From contig JACATO010000320.1 of the NCBI GenBank assembly GCA_018389105.1, forward strand, positions 372,001 to 436,000: 64,000 nucleotides of DNA, read 5' to 3'. A program made the position numbers and the translations under genes. Source of the DNA: Nautilus pompilius. Taxonomy: Eukaryota; Mollusca; Cephalopoda; Nautilida; Nautilidae. Shown in pieces: positions 50,401 through 62,479 of this stretch (its first letter is position 1; each line of letters opens with the position of its first letter). Below the pieces are notes generated by a model. The model did no database searches. It was not told the origin of the DNA and saw only the letters and a program-made list of their open reading frames with translations.

Positions 50401-51035
50401 CTGATAAATACAGAATTGGTTTCAAGATTCTCCCCAGAGGAATAGAAGAAATCCAAACCAAAATTATTTTAATTTTTCTCATAATGTTTGTTGATTATAT
50501 CCTATTTGAATGTTATTTTATTGAGAGGGTGGTTTGATGAATTTTATTAAATATAAAACATTTACTCATCTGAGAAAAGCAATGGATGAAAATTGTCTTT
50601 TCTGAACAAGTCTTTTTTCTTGAACTGAAACTGATCAGATGTCCTACAAAGATCAGTTTAGTGTAAAATATTTCTCAAATCCATACCATGAGATTTATAA
50701 AACCAAAGCAGCTAGTTAACTGCACATTTTTCTTCTTCATACTGTCATACATTAGACATGAAAAGAAATTTGGCAGCATAATTATTCAGTCTCTCTTCTA
50801 CACAGAAAAATCACCTTAAGTGAGCTAATATTGCTATAGATTTTGGTAGAAGTAGCATTAAACATCTGAAAAATAACTTCCTTATCTTATCAAGTCCCTT
50901 TCAATCATTTCACTTCCCATTTGTGTTATTGTCATATAGTAATAATTTGGTAGCAAACAGTCAAAGGGAGATGACCCCTTATTTTTTAAGATTGATAAAA
51001 TAATGGTTACATCATCCATTTCAAATATGAATGCA

Positions 51036-52920
51036 ATGCTGATGTCAAAGCCATCCCAAAGAAGAAAAGTGGGTAGAGAATGCTAAATATTTAACAATCG
51101 ATGGACCAATGGTTACTTTTTCATGGATGCAAGGACAATGCACTTTGTCTAGAATGTAAGAAGTGCTACAGTTTTTAAACAATACAATATCAGACATCAT
51201 TATGCCACTTATGAAAAAAGAAAAGCATGATTGGTTACAATGGAAGTTGATAAAATGAATCACTCAACAAAACTGCTTGGCAAAGCACTTTTACAAGTGG
51301 TATGAAGAGCACAGCAGCTGTCCAAGTTAGTTACCATGTGGCTAAATTGGTTGCTAATGATGGAAGACCATTTTGCTGACGGGGAGTTCATTAAATCTGT
51401 ATGATAAAAGTAATTAGGAAAATGTCCAGAAAAAAAAAAAAAAATTTATCTGCCAGTATAATTACCAGAAAAGTGAAAAAATGAATGGGGACCTGTTTTC
51501 TCAACTCAAGGAGAGAAAGGGCCTTGTCAGCACCTCATGGCAGTATTGATAGTTCAGACACAGCAAACTTGTTTTTGTTCAATGAAATGATGCAATGTTT
51601 GAAATTACTGAGGAGATAACTACACTTCAAACCAAGAAAATAACTACTACGAACAAAGACTTTTTCTAAGTAAAACAGTAAACTTGCTTCAATTTAATTG
51701 GAAAAAATTTGAAAGTATAACAGATGGCACAAAATATAGTAGGAAAATATTTGGTTTAAAGCTTGAATTAACAAGGAAATGCCACAAATAAGTGGCAAAC
51801 TTCCCATGCAACTTCACTGAGCCATTTGTCATCAGTCCTTGTGCAGTAAAATTGTATGATGGGAACCAATTATGAACTTAGTTTCATGTATGAATTTCAT
51901 CTACAATCACAGATTGCATCTTTGCCAATTTCATCAGGTCCTTTCTAAGATGGAAGCAAAGTATGTTTTGTATCATACTAAAATAATGTGGCTCAGCCTG
52001 GTTTGAGTTTTAAGGTAGTTAATTGTACTAAACCACAAAATCAACATTTTTCTCAAAGAAAAGGCAAAAATGAAACCAAAACTATACAATTCTATGTGAA
52101 TTTAAAATGTAGTTTATTTTTTTTAGACATCACAGAGCATACAAATAAAACTAAACCTGCAGGAAGAAAGGACATTTATCTTGTAAAATGCTTGCTGTTG
52201 TGAAAGCTTTTAAGTCAAAACTGCAGATTTTTAGAAAACTGATTAAAGAGGGCAATCTGTCACACTTCTCAAGTTGTGAACATGCATTTCAAGATAAGGA
52301 AATCAAAATGCACTTTCCAGTTAATAGGTGCATTGGGGCAAGGCCTTGGAGCTATTGTAGATGGAATTAAGTTTGCCAAGATGATTTGATTTTTTCAAAA
52401 TCCATTTGAAGCAAATACTGACAAAGCCCCTCTCATGTATCAGTTGAAATTAGCAGAATTACAAGCAATCAATTATGAGACGTACAAAGTGGCCTCAGCA
52501 AGTTTTACTCAGGTCTTTCACAAAATACATATCAAATTTAAAGTAGTTTACTGTAGGCACGATAAACATCTTTGGTAGTACCTGTTTTTCAAAACTTTCA
52601 AGACAAAGATCCTGAAATCTCAATTACAATCAGAACCCAACAAAGGAAAATTTAGATCAGATACTAAAAATATGGGTGTCAAACATGCAGCATGATATTA
52701 ATTTCTTGGTCAACAGGAGCAATGTTCTTACTCAAATCAGGTTTATGGAGTCTTACACACACATTTAATTTTTTTTCAATTGCAAACAGTTTCTAGTTTA
52801 CTTATTGTTTATAGTTGTTAATCATTACCAAAGTTTGGGCTCGTAAGCAGTCCAGCCAATGATCCACAAGAACTACTAAATCTGGTAACTAAAAAAGAAT
52901 GGAAGATGACTGATTTATGA
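51036..52920 (+). pseudogene. BED-finger hAT transposase (ZBED/SCAND3-like), degraded
   Basis: The N-terminal part reads SKPSQRRKVGREC, then NNRWTNGYFFMDAR, then LCLECKKC with FKQYNIRHHYATYEKRKA, matching a BED-type zinc finger (Cys-x2-Cys then His-x4-type end) followed by the GKP/DGEFIK helix region seen in ZBED5/SCAND3-like proteins (here ADGEFIKS). The middle is badly eroded. The C-terminal half is readable: VKAFKSKLQIFRKLIKEGNL, then NPFEANTDKAPLMYQLKLAE and LQAINYETYKVASASF, ending in NDPQELLNLVTKKEW and TGA (52918-52920). Many stops and frameshifts. The presumed start is the ATG at 51036 or 51042. Terminal repeats were not found. It lies inside the region that would be the last intron of the coiled-coil gene. 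Confidence 0.85.
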
Positions 52921-53216
52921 CATATGTAGCTTATAATTTAATTTTGTTGAAATATGTTTTTAATATAAGGATTTTAAAGATCAAAATAACAAAAATAAGC
53001 TTTTTTTTTTGTTTATTTTACCATATTCATTTGAGCTTGCACATGCACAGACATATTTGTTATTTTTTAAGAACATTTTCTAAGATTAGAAATTAAAGTG
53101 CCTAAATATGTTCTGAAACAACTTATTAAACTTTGATTAGTTTCAGTGTAACATCTTAAACAAATTATAAAATGATCATGCATATACATACATTGATAAA
53201 TATGAAAAGCACTTAC

Positions 53217-53328
53217 CTTTCATCAACCTCAGTAGATTTTTCACCAGCTTGTTTCAAATCACTCACAAAGACCATTTCTCTGAGGGGAATTTCCAGAGAT
53301 CCTTTTACTGGTTGTAAAACCCCTCCAT
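53217..53328 (-). CDS. Host coiled-coil gene, exon C
   Basis: On the minus strand the acceptor TGTTTTTGAACAG precedes 112 bp and the donor AAAG/GTAAGTGC. The exon enters in phase 1 and leaves in phase 2. Joined to the exon at 54367-54628 it forms an Asn codon and continues GGVLQPVKGSLEIPLREM and VFVSDLKQAGEKSTEVDE with no stop. The exact fit of phase with the upstream exon is strong evidence for a real gene. The peptide is mixed charged and hydrophobic and was not recognised. Confidence 0.85.
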
Positions 53329-54366
53329 CTGTTCAAAAACAAATCAACCAACCAGTAGAACCATTATTTTAAACAAGGTTGTTACACCAAAGTCTGAAGA
53401 CCAGACCAATTTTGTGTTTATTTGTTCTCATAAAAATGTTTTAAAAAGAGAAGGAAAAAACCCTATGTTTGTTGTCATGTTTACACTGAAAAATGATAAA
53501 CTCTCTCCATCTTACTGATACCATATCAGACCCATAAGAGGAAAATTTTATACTGCCACAACTCAGAAAATACCAATTTTATCTCTTAAGTTAAGTACAC
53601 ACTACGCATGAGACATGTTGCTTAGATACAGATTTAAACCAAAACAAAAATAATCATCAAATCAACTACATTCCACAGAACTGCACATGCTGCTTGATAA
53701 CACAGATACTTTAATGATGTGGTAACAATATCTTGACATGATCAACTGTGCATAGTGCACACAAATGGTAGTGATGCCCTTACATCTTCACTGTCAGAAC
53801 CTGTAACTTTGTGAAGAAAGCTTCATACTACTCATGCAGTAAACTTGGTGAAACATGAACAGAGATAAACTTGATTCAGTAGAAATCTTTCGAGGTTCCA
53901 GAAATCTTTGTCTACACACTCTAAAGATACTGTGTTTAAAAAAATGCATGACTCTGCACTAAGTTATTCTAGAAATCTTTGGAACTCATCTTAAGAGATA
54001 GAAATATGATGCTGGCAGTTGTTTTTATTATTAAATAGCTTTTAAAAAAGATAGCAATTTAATAAAGTAATACTGCATTAGATAAAGGGGAAGAAAGTTT
54101 TAAAATGTTTTGAAAACCCACTGTATCTAACCTTGCTAATAACTTCTATTTGTAGATATAAAAAGTTTATTTTAAAAAAAGGTTATACAGAAAATAGCTT
54201 AGAAAGTGAAAAACTTTAAAGAAAGTTTTTATAATATTAATAGAAATACCACACAGTAAAAGGTCATCTAAAATGTTTAAATTACCTCCCCTTTGTAGTT
54301 TGTAAAAGTAACTAATTGGAAAGTTTATTAGACAAGGTTTGACTTAATGCTATAAGTGGCACCTAC
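53329..54366 (-). other. Intron of the coiled-coil gene
   Basis: This is AT-rich sequence between two phased exons, starting GTAGGT and ending CAG on the minus strand. No mobile element recognised. Confidence 0.75.
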
Positions 54367-54628
54367 TTTGAGAGGTCGCAGCTACATTCAGTCCCATCAT
54401 GTCATACGATAGTGGTTTTGTTTGAGATGACCTAGCAGCAGGTGTCTGCAGCAATGTTGAAGTGGTCATTTTGTTCTGACATTTTCGTGCCCCATCAACT
54501 GCTGCAGTGATCCTGTCTGACGACTTATGCAAGAGTGCTTTGGCAACAGCTGCTTGTTTGCTTGACATAATATTTTGATTTCTGTCCAATGATTTGTGAA
54601 GACTGCCAGTCATGGAAATTAACTTTGA
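54367..54628 (-). CDS. Host coiled-coil gene, exon B
   Basis: On the minus strand the acceptor AATCTTTTAACAG precedes 262 bp and the donor AAA/GTAGGT. It enters in phase 0 and leaves in phase 1. It encodes 87 codons: SKLISMTGSLHKSLDRNQN, SKQAAVAKALLHKSSDRITA, then a Thr/Ser/Gln-rich stretch ending MMGLNVAATSQ. The first half continues the helical pattern of the upstream exon; the second half looks disordered. Codon and amino-acid composition are clearly protein-like. Family not recognised. Confidence 0.87.
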
Positions 54629-56897
54629 CTGTTAAAAGATTTTTTTTAAAAGTTTTAAACTTCTGCCATGCCAACCGGCTGTAGAAAACTGTCATGTTAG
54701 TTACAGTAATATGCATCTACAATCAAGCCTAAAGCAAGAACCTAAAAAATAGGCATCATATAAAGAAAAGACAGAAGGACCACCTAGTCAAACTATAATT
54801 CCTGATAACCTTATGATCTGACAATACATACTAAAACAAATTACATATCATTTGAACAAAACAAAACGAGAGAGAATTATTTATCCTCACCTATATATAA
54901 TTTCAAACATTCAGACAAGGTGAAATGTCAGAAAATTTTATATAGGGAAATTGTAACAATGTCTTTTTGGTTACTTTTTAATATATATATATATATATAT
55001 ATATTTAAATTTAACAGAAACAAATGTTATACAAAGGTAAGCAGATATTTTAGTATGTAAACCAACCTACTTTATAGCTGAGTTCAAGTTTTATGATAGC
55101 AAAAAGTAGAGTAAATATATAAATAAACAGGTTCCTTACATGTCACGTTATATTATATGATATGCAAAACAATTTTTATTCTAAAGCACATAATCATGAG
55201 ATGTCTAATTTTTTAATATACTACTTTTTAAAATAAAGTATATTGCTTTAAGTACAATAAAAATCCATGCTAACTCTATTCTTTTAATGTATAGTTATCT
55301 TTTTCTAAAAAAGTAAACCCAGCTTTGAAATTACCATGCTCAGAGAATTATAGTATCCACAGATGAGCATGTTCTATTCTTCTATCCAAAACATTTAATA
55401 TTGTTTTCCAGATTTAAAAAATGTTAACTTCAAATAACCCAACAATATAGATCAGTTCATAAACTTTCTTCCCACTGTCCTATCTTTCAAATTTATAAAA
55501 TCCAATTCCTTTTGAAATCAACTTTGCTACATTCATTAATTGAGGTTATCACTTTTTCTATTTAAAGTTAATTGGAGAGGGCAAATGTTCACTCAGCAAT
55601 CAAGAAGAAATTAGTTAGATGCATTAGCAGCTAGTTACATCTTAGCTTATATAAGCCCACTCCAAGGATTTCAAATGTCAGTCAACACAATTCTTAAATT
55701 GATTAATAATGTAACTTGCCAGTAATTTATTACTGAAAAGAAGTACTTTCTGATATTTAAGCAAGCCAGAATGTTATTTAATTTGTAACTATAACCCAAA
55801 TAAATTTGTCTCTGTCCAAACACTTGAAATCTAATAGTTATTTTGAAAAACACAATTAGGTCTTAAGTATGTACATCTTCATTCCATAGCTCTCAATTGT
55901 GTAGATTTTCCATATTACCAATAAATGATATCAGAATAAATCACCCTATTATCCACCACACTGTCTGTCATTTTCACTATCATTCTGAGTGGAATTTAAT
56001 ATATAATTTTGCTAACATGCAGCTAAAGAGTAGCCAGACCTTTTTATAGCAAATTATTCAAGTAAATTTCTGTGAAACTTGTTTTTTTTTTTTGTTTTCT
56101 TTAAGTTCACAGGTTTTTTGAGTGCGTTTGTTGTTTTAAAAATAGATTTCATTTTATTTTGTTTTTTCTCAGACTAGACGTGATTTCTAATACAAAGATT
56201 GTGACACGCAGATATTTAAATGTTTTTCAGTTAGTGTGCAGGAAAACCAGGTGTCAGAAAGAGTTTTTTTTTTCTTTAAGATAGAAAGATATCTCAAGTA
56301 TAACATTTGTTTTTAAATGGAAAAACATTGAACAAAACAAGTGTAAGTGAGCATTTTAGTCTAGCTACCTCTAACTTCAGAGGTCAGGGCTTAGTTAAGG
56401 TTTTCCCTGTCACCTTATTGCTAGTAATACAACCAACCAATTAACCTATGTTTCATCAAACTTTCCCTATCACCATCATCCAGGTTGCTTTAGTGGGGAA
56501 TTTCATTTTTTGCAGCAGTGTTTTTATCCCCAGTCAGCCTAAAGCCTTAAAGTGTTGACCACATTATGACATCCAAACACTTAGCAACTTGGGCTACTCA
56601 TACACTCAAAAAAATAAACAGATCTACAATAAAAAATAAATACTTTGTAGACAACAGAGAAAAAATTGCTAAGTTATACTACTACTAAGGTGATGAGAAA
56701 AAGCCTAATCCATCCATCTAAGTTCTACAGGTAACATGCTACCAACAACTTTCCATGTTGCAAGAAATTAAAATATCATCAATAAGATCTGCAGCAGTTT
56801 ATTTTTTGCTGGCCACCATCTTGGTAACACTATCCCCAGCATCTCCTATGAATGCTAGCACCCCTCAAACAAATCAAACACCAATATTGTCAAATAC
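54629..56897 (-). other. Intron of the coiled-coil gene
   Basis: It is AT-rich, with an (AT)n run at 54981-55004. It begins GTATTTG and ends TTTTAACAG on the minus strand. No transposon ends found. Confidence 0.75.
54981..55004. repeat. (AT)12 microsatellite
   Basis: Twelve AT units within an intron. Read directly. Confidence 0.95.
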
Positions 56898-57101
56898 CTG
56901 CATGTTGAGCTGCTGGTGCTGGAGTTGCTCCAGGTACTCCAGTCTGTCTTGGGTCAATTTACTCAGCTGGTTTTCAAGCTTTTCAATTCTCTGACACTTT
57001 TTTTCCGATTCTGCTTCATTCTTCTCAATGACTTTTTCTTTCTGGAGCAAATCTATTTTACCCGTAATCTCCGCCAGCTGTAATTCCAGATCATGCTGAG
57101 C
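56898..57101 (-). CDS. Host coiled-coil gene, exon A
   Basis: On the minus strand the acceptor TAAATTCCAG precedes 204 bp and the donor ATGCAG/GTATTTG. It is in phase 0 at both ends and encodes 68 codons with no stop. The sequence is rich in Glu, Lys, Gln and Leu with heptad-like spacing: AQHDLELQLAEITGKIDLLQ, then EKKCQRIEKLENQLSKLT and RLEYLEQLQHQQLNMQ. This is a coiled coil with no Pro or Gly breaks except near residue 14. It resembles centrosomal or cytoskeletal scaffold proteins in style only; I could not name the gene. Upstream exons must lie beyond the acceptor at 57102, and a Tc1 transposon starts 500 bp away in that intron. Confidence 0.88.
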
Positions 57102-57602
57102 CTGGAATTTACCAGAAGTAGGGCTTCTTTAAAATCATAATAATACACTTTAAACCACCTCTCAATAAACAATTTATTTAAACAAAAATTAAAGAAAAAT
57201 AAGAAAATCTATGGTAAAGTAACTTCAGATGAAACAATCTGTAAGTATACAAAATTCAATGAATGAAACAATTAATCTACAAGTTATTAGTGTTACTGTA
57301 TTAATTTTAAATTTAAAAAGTAGTTTACAGCTGTTCAGCAAAAAAATCCATAAATATAATAATTCATCATTTAACCAAAATAATTGATGTGCATCTCATT
57401 CAATCAATAGTTTCAGTCAAAACTAAAATTTTAAGAAGATTATGTACATTTCCTTTAAGTTTTTTGGAATTTAAGAGGAGGGTTCACTGTATGGATAAAA
57501 GAAAAAGCCATCAGATAAATAATTTCAAAATTAGGATTACCATAAACAAAACAATAAAAATAATAAACATGATATAGTGCCCTAAAAAATTTGAAATATA
57601 TA

Positions 57603-57808
57603 CAGGTGCATCTAAAAAAATTAGAATGTCGTGGAAGAGTTCAATATTTTTTGTCAGTTATTTCAGAAAGCGAAAATTGTATATATTCTAGACTCATTAC
57701 ATGTAAACTAAAATGTTTCAAGCATTTTTTAATTTTAATTTTGATAATTATGGCCTACAGCTCAAAAAAATAGAAAAAATGTATCTCAAAATATTAGAAT
57801 ATTCCATT
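57603..57808 (+). repeat. Left IR/DR arm of Tc1 element
   Basis: The outer repeat starts at 57603 and the inner repeat (TATCTCAAAATATTAGAAT) at 57783. The arm mirrors the right arm almost throughout. These motifs are the presumed transposase-binding sites. Confidence 0.9.
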
Positions 57809-57888
57809 TCGAGTTTGAGTAAATGACTATTTATGCAGTACAAATACAATGAATCTCTGAGTCTGGTTCAGTACACACAACCACAATC

Positions 57889-58918
57889 ATGGGGAAGACT
57901 GCTGACTTGACGGTTGTCCAGAAGACACTCATTGACACCCTCCACAAGGAGGGTAAGCCACAGAAGGTCATTGCTGAAAAGGCTGGCTATTCGCAGAGTG
58001 CTGTATCAAAGTATATTCATGGAAAGTTGACTGGAAGGGAAAAGTGCAATAGGAAAAGGTGCACAAGCAAGAGGGATGACTGCAGGCAAAGCCGATTCAA
58101 GTTGGGGAACCTTCACAAGGAGTGGACTGAGGCTGGAGTCAGTGCATCAAGAGCCACCACACACAGACATGTCCAGGAAATGGGCTACAAGTGTCGCATT
58201 CCTAGTGTCAAGCCACTCCTGTACCAGAGACAACATCAGAAGCATCTTACCTGGGCTAAGGAGAAAAAGAACTGGACCGTTGCTCAGTGGTCCAAAGTCC
58301 TCTTTTCAGATGAAAGTAAATTTTGCATTTCATTTGGAAATCATGGTCCCACAGTCTGGAGGAAGAGTGGAGAGGCACAGAATCCAAGTTGCTTGAAGTC
58401 CAGTGTGAAGTTTCCACAGTCAGTGATGATTTGGGGTGCCATGTCATCTGCTGGTGTTGGTCCACTGTATTTTATCATGTTCAAAGTCAACGCAGCCGTC
58501 TAACAGGAGATTTTTAGAGCACTTCATGCTTCCGTCTTCTGACAAGCTTTATGGAGATGCTGCTTTCCTTTTCTAGCAGGACTTGGCACCTGCCCACAGT
58601 GCCAAAACTACTAGTACCTGGTTTGCTGACCATGGTATTACTGTGCTTGATTGGCCAGCCAACTTGTCTGACCTGAACCCCATAGAGAATCTATGGGGTA
58701 TTGTCAAGAGGAAGATGACACACCAGACCCAACAATACAGACGAGCTGAAGGCCGCTACAAAGCAACCTGGGCTTCCATAACACCTCAGCAGTGCCACAG
58801 GCTGATCAACTCCATGCCACACCGCATTTATGCAGTGATTCGTGCAAAAGGAGCCCAACCAAGTATTGAGTGCATAAATGAACATACTTTTCAGGAGTTC
58901 GACATTTATATATTATAA
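57889..58918 (+). pseudogene. Tc1-like transposase (DD34E), inactivated by three lesions
   Basis: The start ATG at 57889 sits in AATCATGGGG. The first 204 codons are intact: a paired-like helix-turn-helix (VIAEKAGYSQSAVSKYI), a basic linker, and the catalytic core start with the first Asp in VLFSDESKF (GAT 58309-58311, residue 141). A TAA at 58501-58503 replaces a conserved codon. One extra T in the T-run 58511-58515 shifts the frame, and TAG lies at 58574-58576. The frame then continues QDLAPAHSAKTT with the second Asp (58580-58582) and LNPIENLWG with the Glu (58685-58687), exactly 34 residues apart, and ends at 58916-58918. Apart from these lesions the gene is near full length (about 340 codons), so it died recently. 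Confidence 0.95.
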
Positions 58919-58944
58919 ATCTTTTTTTTTTTAATTGATCTTAT

Positions 58945-59150
58945 GAAATAATCTAATATTTTGAGATAGTGAATTTTTGATTTTCATGAGCTGTAGGCCA
59001 TAATCATCAAAATTAAAACAAAAAAATGCTTGAAATATTTCACTTTATGTGTAATGAATCTAAAATATATATGGAAGTTTCACTTTCTGAAATAAATGAC
59101 AAAAAATATTGAACCCTTCCACGATATTCTAATTTTTTGAGATGCACCTG
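58945..59150 (-). repeat. Right IR/DR arm of Tc1 element
   Basis: Reverse complement of the left arm; the inner repeat is near 58947-58969 and the outer repeat ends at 59150. Confidence 0.9.
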
Positions 59151-59819
59151 TATATTTGTCCTGCTAATACATGAAATCTCAATAGTAAAACTTATATCTA
59201 ACTTGTACATCCATATAGGTTACGTTTATGTTCAAAATAAAGTATCTGAATTTTCTATATTATTTTAAATATAAGATATTGAATTATATATATAATGGTG
59301 GTGGTCTGTCCCTCCCCCACATGGTCATGTGATGTACATTAGTAAATGGTATTATGACATCTCTACCAACAGCTGCATCACTTTTACATCATATGAAGAT
59401 GTAGACACATCACAAGTTGCAAAAAATGTTTCTGTTAGGGGAAATATTTCAGAGATCAGATCAACCAACCAAAATTTTCAGTAAACTAGTTCTGTTCCCA
59501 GTAAACTGATGGTTTTTTTTTTTTTTTTATTTTTTGATCTGTCAATCAAATTTCAATTTTAATCTCTGGAATATTTTGGTTTTGCTAAAGTTTCAGTTAA
59601 GATGGGGTTTGCTGTATATTCTTATAAGAGGATTTAACTACTATGATACTGATTAGGATTTAAAAGATAATATTCATGACTAAGTAAGGTCTTTGTTAGT
59701 CTAATACTGGACAAATTCTTGAACCAACTCATAAATAAACCAATTGTGGCTTGTACATTTCAAGATTTTGCATTGTAACACATAAGTATTATAAAAGTTG
59801 TGGAAGTTGTTGCACTATT

Positions 59820-61050
59820 AGTAAATAGTGATCATGGTGCTGATGAACTGACAATAATTTAATGAAACACAAAACAAAGCAGAGTAAACAATTTCAAAAC
59901 CTGAAATGCAACTTTACCAAAGACAACTTAAAGTTGGTGCCTTGGTATGACAAACTATTGGAGTGTAATGGTATTAATAAGCATTTAAGAGGATACTGTT
60001 AAACAAATGCAATAAAGCCATTTCCCAAATAATATTCTAAAAGTTGAAAGAGAATGCACTAACCTTATAGTAAAAAAGAGAGAATATTTTATTGTAAAGC
60101 TAAATCTACAACAATTATAATGCTATAACTATTCAATGAGAATAATTTGGGATGAAATATTAAACAACTAAAACATTCTATGCACATGTTCAATCTAATT
60201 TAGTCTCAATGGAAAAGATTGTTCCACTTAATATTTAAATAATATGGAAGCAGAGAATGTTTCATGAATACTTTTCTAGTGTATTCACAAGAGAAGAAAA
60301 CAAAGAAATCATGGGTGTTGAAAACTGTCATCTGATTAAGTTAGATAACATTACAAGGGAAAGAGTATACAAAAAATACCAGAATTTAGATGTGGACAAA
60401 GCTGGTGATTCTGATCGACTGCAACCAAGGGTTTTACCTCTAACAGCAAATACTATAAGTTACTCTCTAAAAATCAGCAGCAGCAGGTAAATTTCCTAAT
60501 GAATGGAAAGATAATATATCTTTAAGTAAAGTAATTATAAACCAATAAGTTTGTTCAACAAAAGATCTAGGGGGAAAATTTGGCATCAATTATGGAAGAG
60601 GATAACTTATCTTGATACCCAGCTTCTTTTGCATAACATTCAATATGGATTTCACATGAGAAAATCCAGTTTTACAAATGTGTTGGAATTTTTGGAGGAA
60701 GCAATCAAAATGGTGAATAATAGTGGCAAAGTAGATGTTATCAACTTTAGCAAGGCTTTTGATAAGTACCTCAAAAAAGATTACTTACAAAAGTGAGAGG
60801 GTTAGGCATACATGGAAAACCGCCAACATAACTGTGAAATAACTCCATAAATTGAAGACAGCAGTTTTAAATGTTGATGCATTATACTTTGTAAATGTCA
60901 CAAGTAGTGTGCTTCAGGGTTTGGTGTTGGGTCCCCTTTTGTTTTTGCTATTTGTTAATGACTATAATAAAGTACAGATCTATTTCAGAAGACAATCATT
61001 TTTTTTTAAACCTAGTTTTCCTGTCTCTAATTAGAACACTAAAGTTCACA
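59820..61050 (+). pseudogene. CR1/L2-like non-LTR retrotransposon remnant
   Basis: At about 59822-59850 NSDHGADELT matches the last motif of the apurinic-type endonuclease domain. The reverse transcriptase follows with MFHEYFSSVFTREENKE, NLDVDKAGDSDRLQPRVL, NIQYGFHMRKSSFTNVLEF, FSKAFDK (the first catalytic Asp block) and SVLQGLVLGPLLFLLFVND. The block that should read FADD appears as ISED near 60985, so the active site is lost. Frameshifts and short deletions separate the pieces. The 5' part and the 3' tail are not recognisable. Family choice between CR1 and L2 is not possible by eye. Confidence 0.78.
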
Positions 61051-61239
61051 CTTTGCCATTTTGACACATGTAAGTGGTGTCAGAATGTAAATCTGATGAC
61101 TTGCTGACCAGAAATAGCATCACCAACAGTCTTTCCACAAAACTAAAAAAAATGGTATCAATGAAATCAAGTGGTTTGAAGTGCAAGTTTGAATGATTTT
61201 GGAGTTCAGAAGAAGCAAAAAATACACAAAGGTACATGT

Positions 61240-62479
61240 ATTTAATTTTAATATTATTTATATTCCGTGTAAATTTCTAGATCATGTGAGGTTTACTAAA
61301 CAAAATACTTAGGTGTATTGTGCAGTTCACATGATCTCATCATTCTAATATCTTCAGCCATTGCTAAGATATGACTAGGGTAGGCAATGTACTCAGTTTC
61401 CAATAAAAGGCAAGTTAAATAAATTTGATAGTACCTCTAGCAATATCTATCAATGTAGTGATGAATCTAAGAATAATGAAATGGGGGGAGGGAATTGTTC
61501 TGCAGTTATTATATGACAAAGAGTAAACAGCACCATGAAAAATCTATGTGAGCAGTGAGTAAACATGCCCTGCATGAGACAGCATTGTCAGGTTCTTACC
61601 TAACACTAGTTGCTAAGGCTCAGTATTATTGGCAGAGTAATCTTTCTATTTTGAAAAAGTTAAATGCTCCATACAGAACAATTTTTTAAAAAAATTGGTG
61701 GCTAAATGTGTGTTGGGAAAGGGAGAGCATCACACTGAAGACATCTATATATAGATTTTCCATACATGTCCTTGTGGTCTGAAATATTCATCCATTTAAT
61801 TAGACGATTTCATTTTAAGAGTATTAGAAAAAGGCTAAATTACTGACAAAAAATTAAAAACTAACCTTGCTAATCATGAATTATAAATTTGAAAATTCTA
61901 TGCAGCCTGTGCAAAGAAAGCGAGGAAACATTTTCACAATTTCTTTATTATTCTTTTCATTTTTTAAATAAATCAAAATGTCAGTGGATTAAACAATTTG
62001 CTTACTTTTGTATGCCTCTATTTTCAGTTTCATGCAGTGAAGAGACAAAGGTATTGATTATGACACTTTACCTGACTACAACTCAGAAACATAGGGACTT
62101 TCAAACAATCTGCTCATACTAAGGAATAGAAATAGATGTTCTTAATAGATTGGAAACCAGACAAACAGTTAAAGTCCCTACAAAATTAGTAAGAGAAAGA
62201 GAGGTTGTTTAGTTGAGTAGCTTCAACAATATCCATGGTTAGCTTACTCTGTTGCATTAAATGGGGCATATTGATTACCCAGTGTTGTTTAGTTGTTAAA
62301 AAGGAAAAAAAATACACTCCAACACAAGCTTATTGACAAATAGATCTCTTCATCATGGAAATTTAAAGAACATGAATATAACTCAGACATCCACAATACT
62401 AACTAGATCAAGCAGAAACAAAGAGAAGAAAACAGAGCTGAGCTAACATCAATTTTGAAAATCACTATATTGTGGGAAG
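61240..62479. other. AT-rich noncoding stretch
   Basis: No transposon ends or convincing exons. A minus-strand splice-like segment at 61608-61655 has stops in all frames. Confidence 0.45.

Larger units (their letters stand above)
57603..59150 (+). mobile_element. Tc1-like transposon with long IR/DR ends
   Basis: The element is bounded by TA on both sides (57601-57602 and 59151-59152). Its ends begin CAGGTGCATCT on both strands, and about 200 bp of inverted repeat can be aligned by eye (57603-57808 with 58945-59150), with about five differences in the outer 70 bp. Each arm holds two copies of a related motif, an outer one with AAAAATTAGAAT and an inner one TATCTCAAAATATTAGA, which is the inverted-repeat/direct-repeat layout of several Tc1 families. 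It lies in an intron of the coiled-coil gene or just upstream, in the opposite orientation. The interior is clearly less AT-rich than the surroundings. It is the best preserved element in the window. Confidence 0.96.

Noticed and set aside
61608..61655. Minus-strand segment bordered by an AAAATAG acceptor and GTAAGAAC donor
   Set aside because: All three frames contain stops; at best an untranslated exon.
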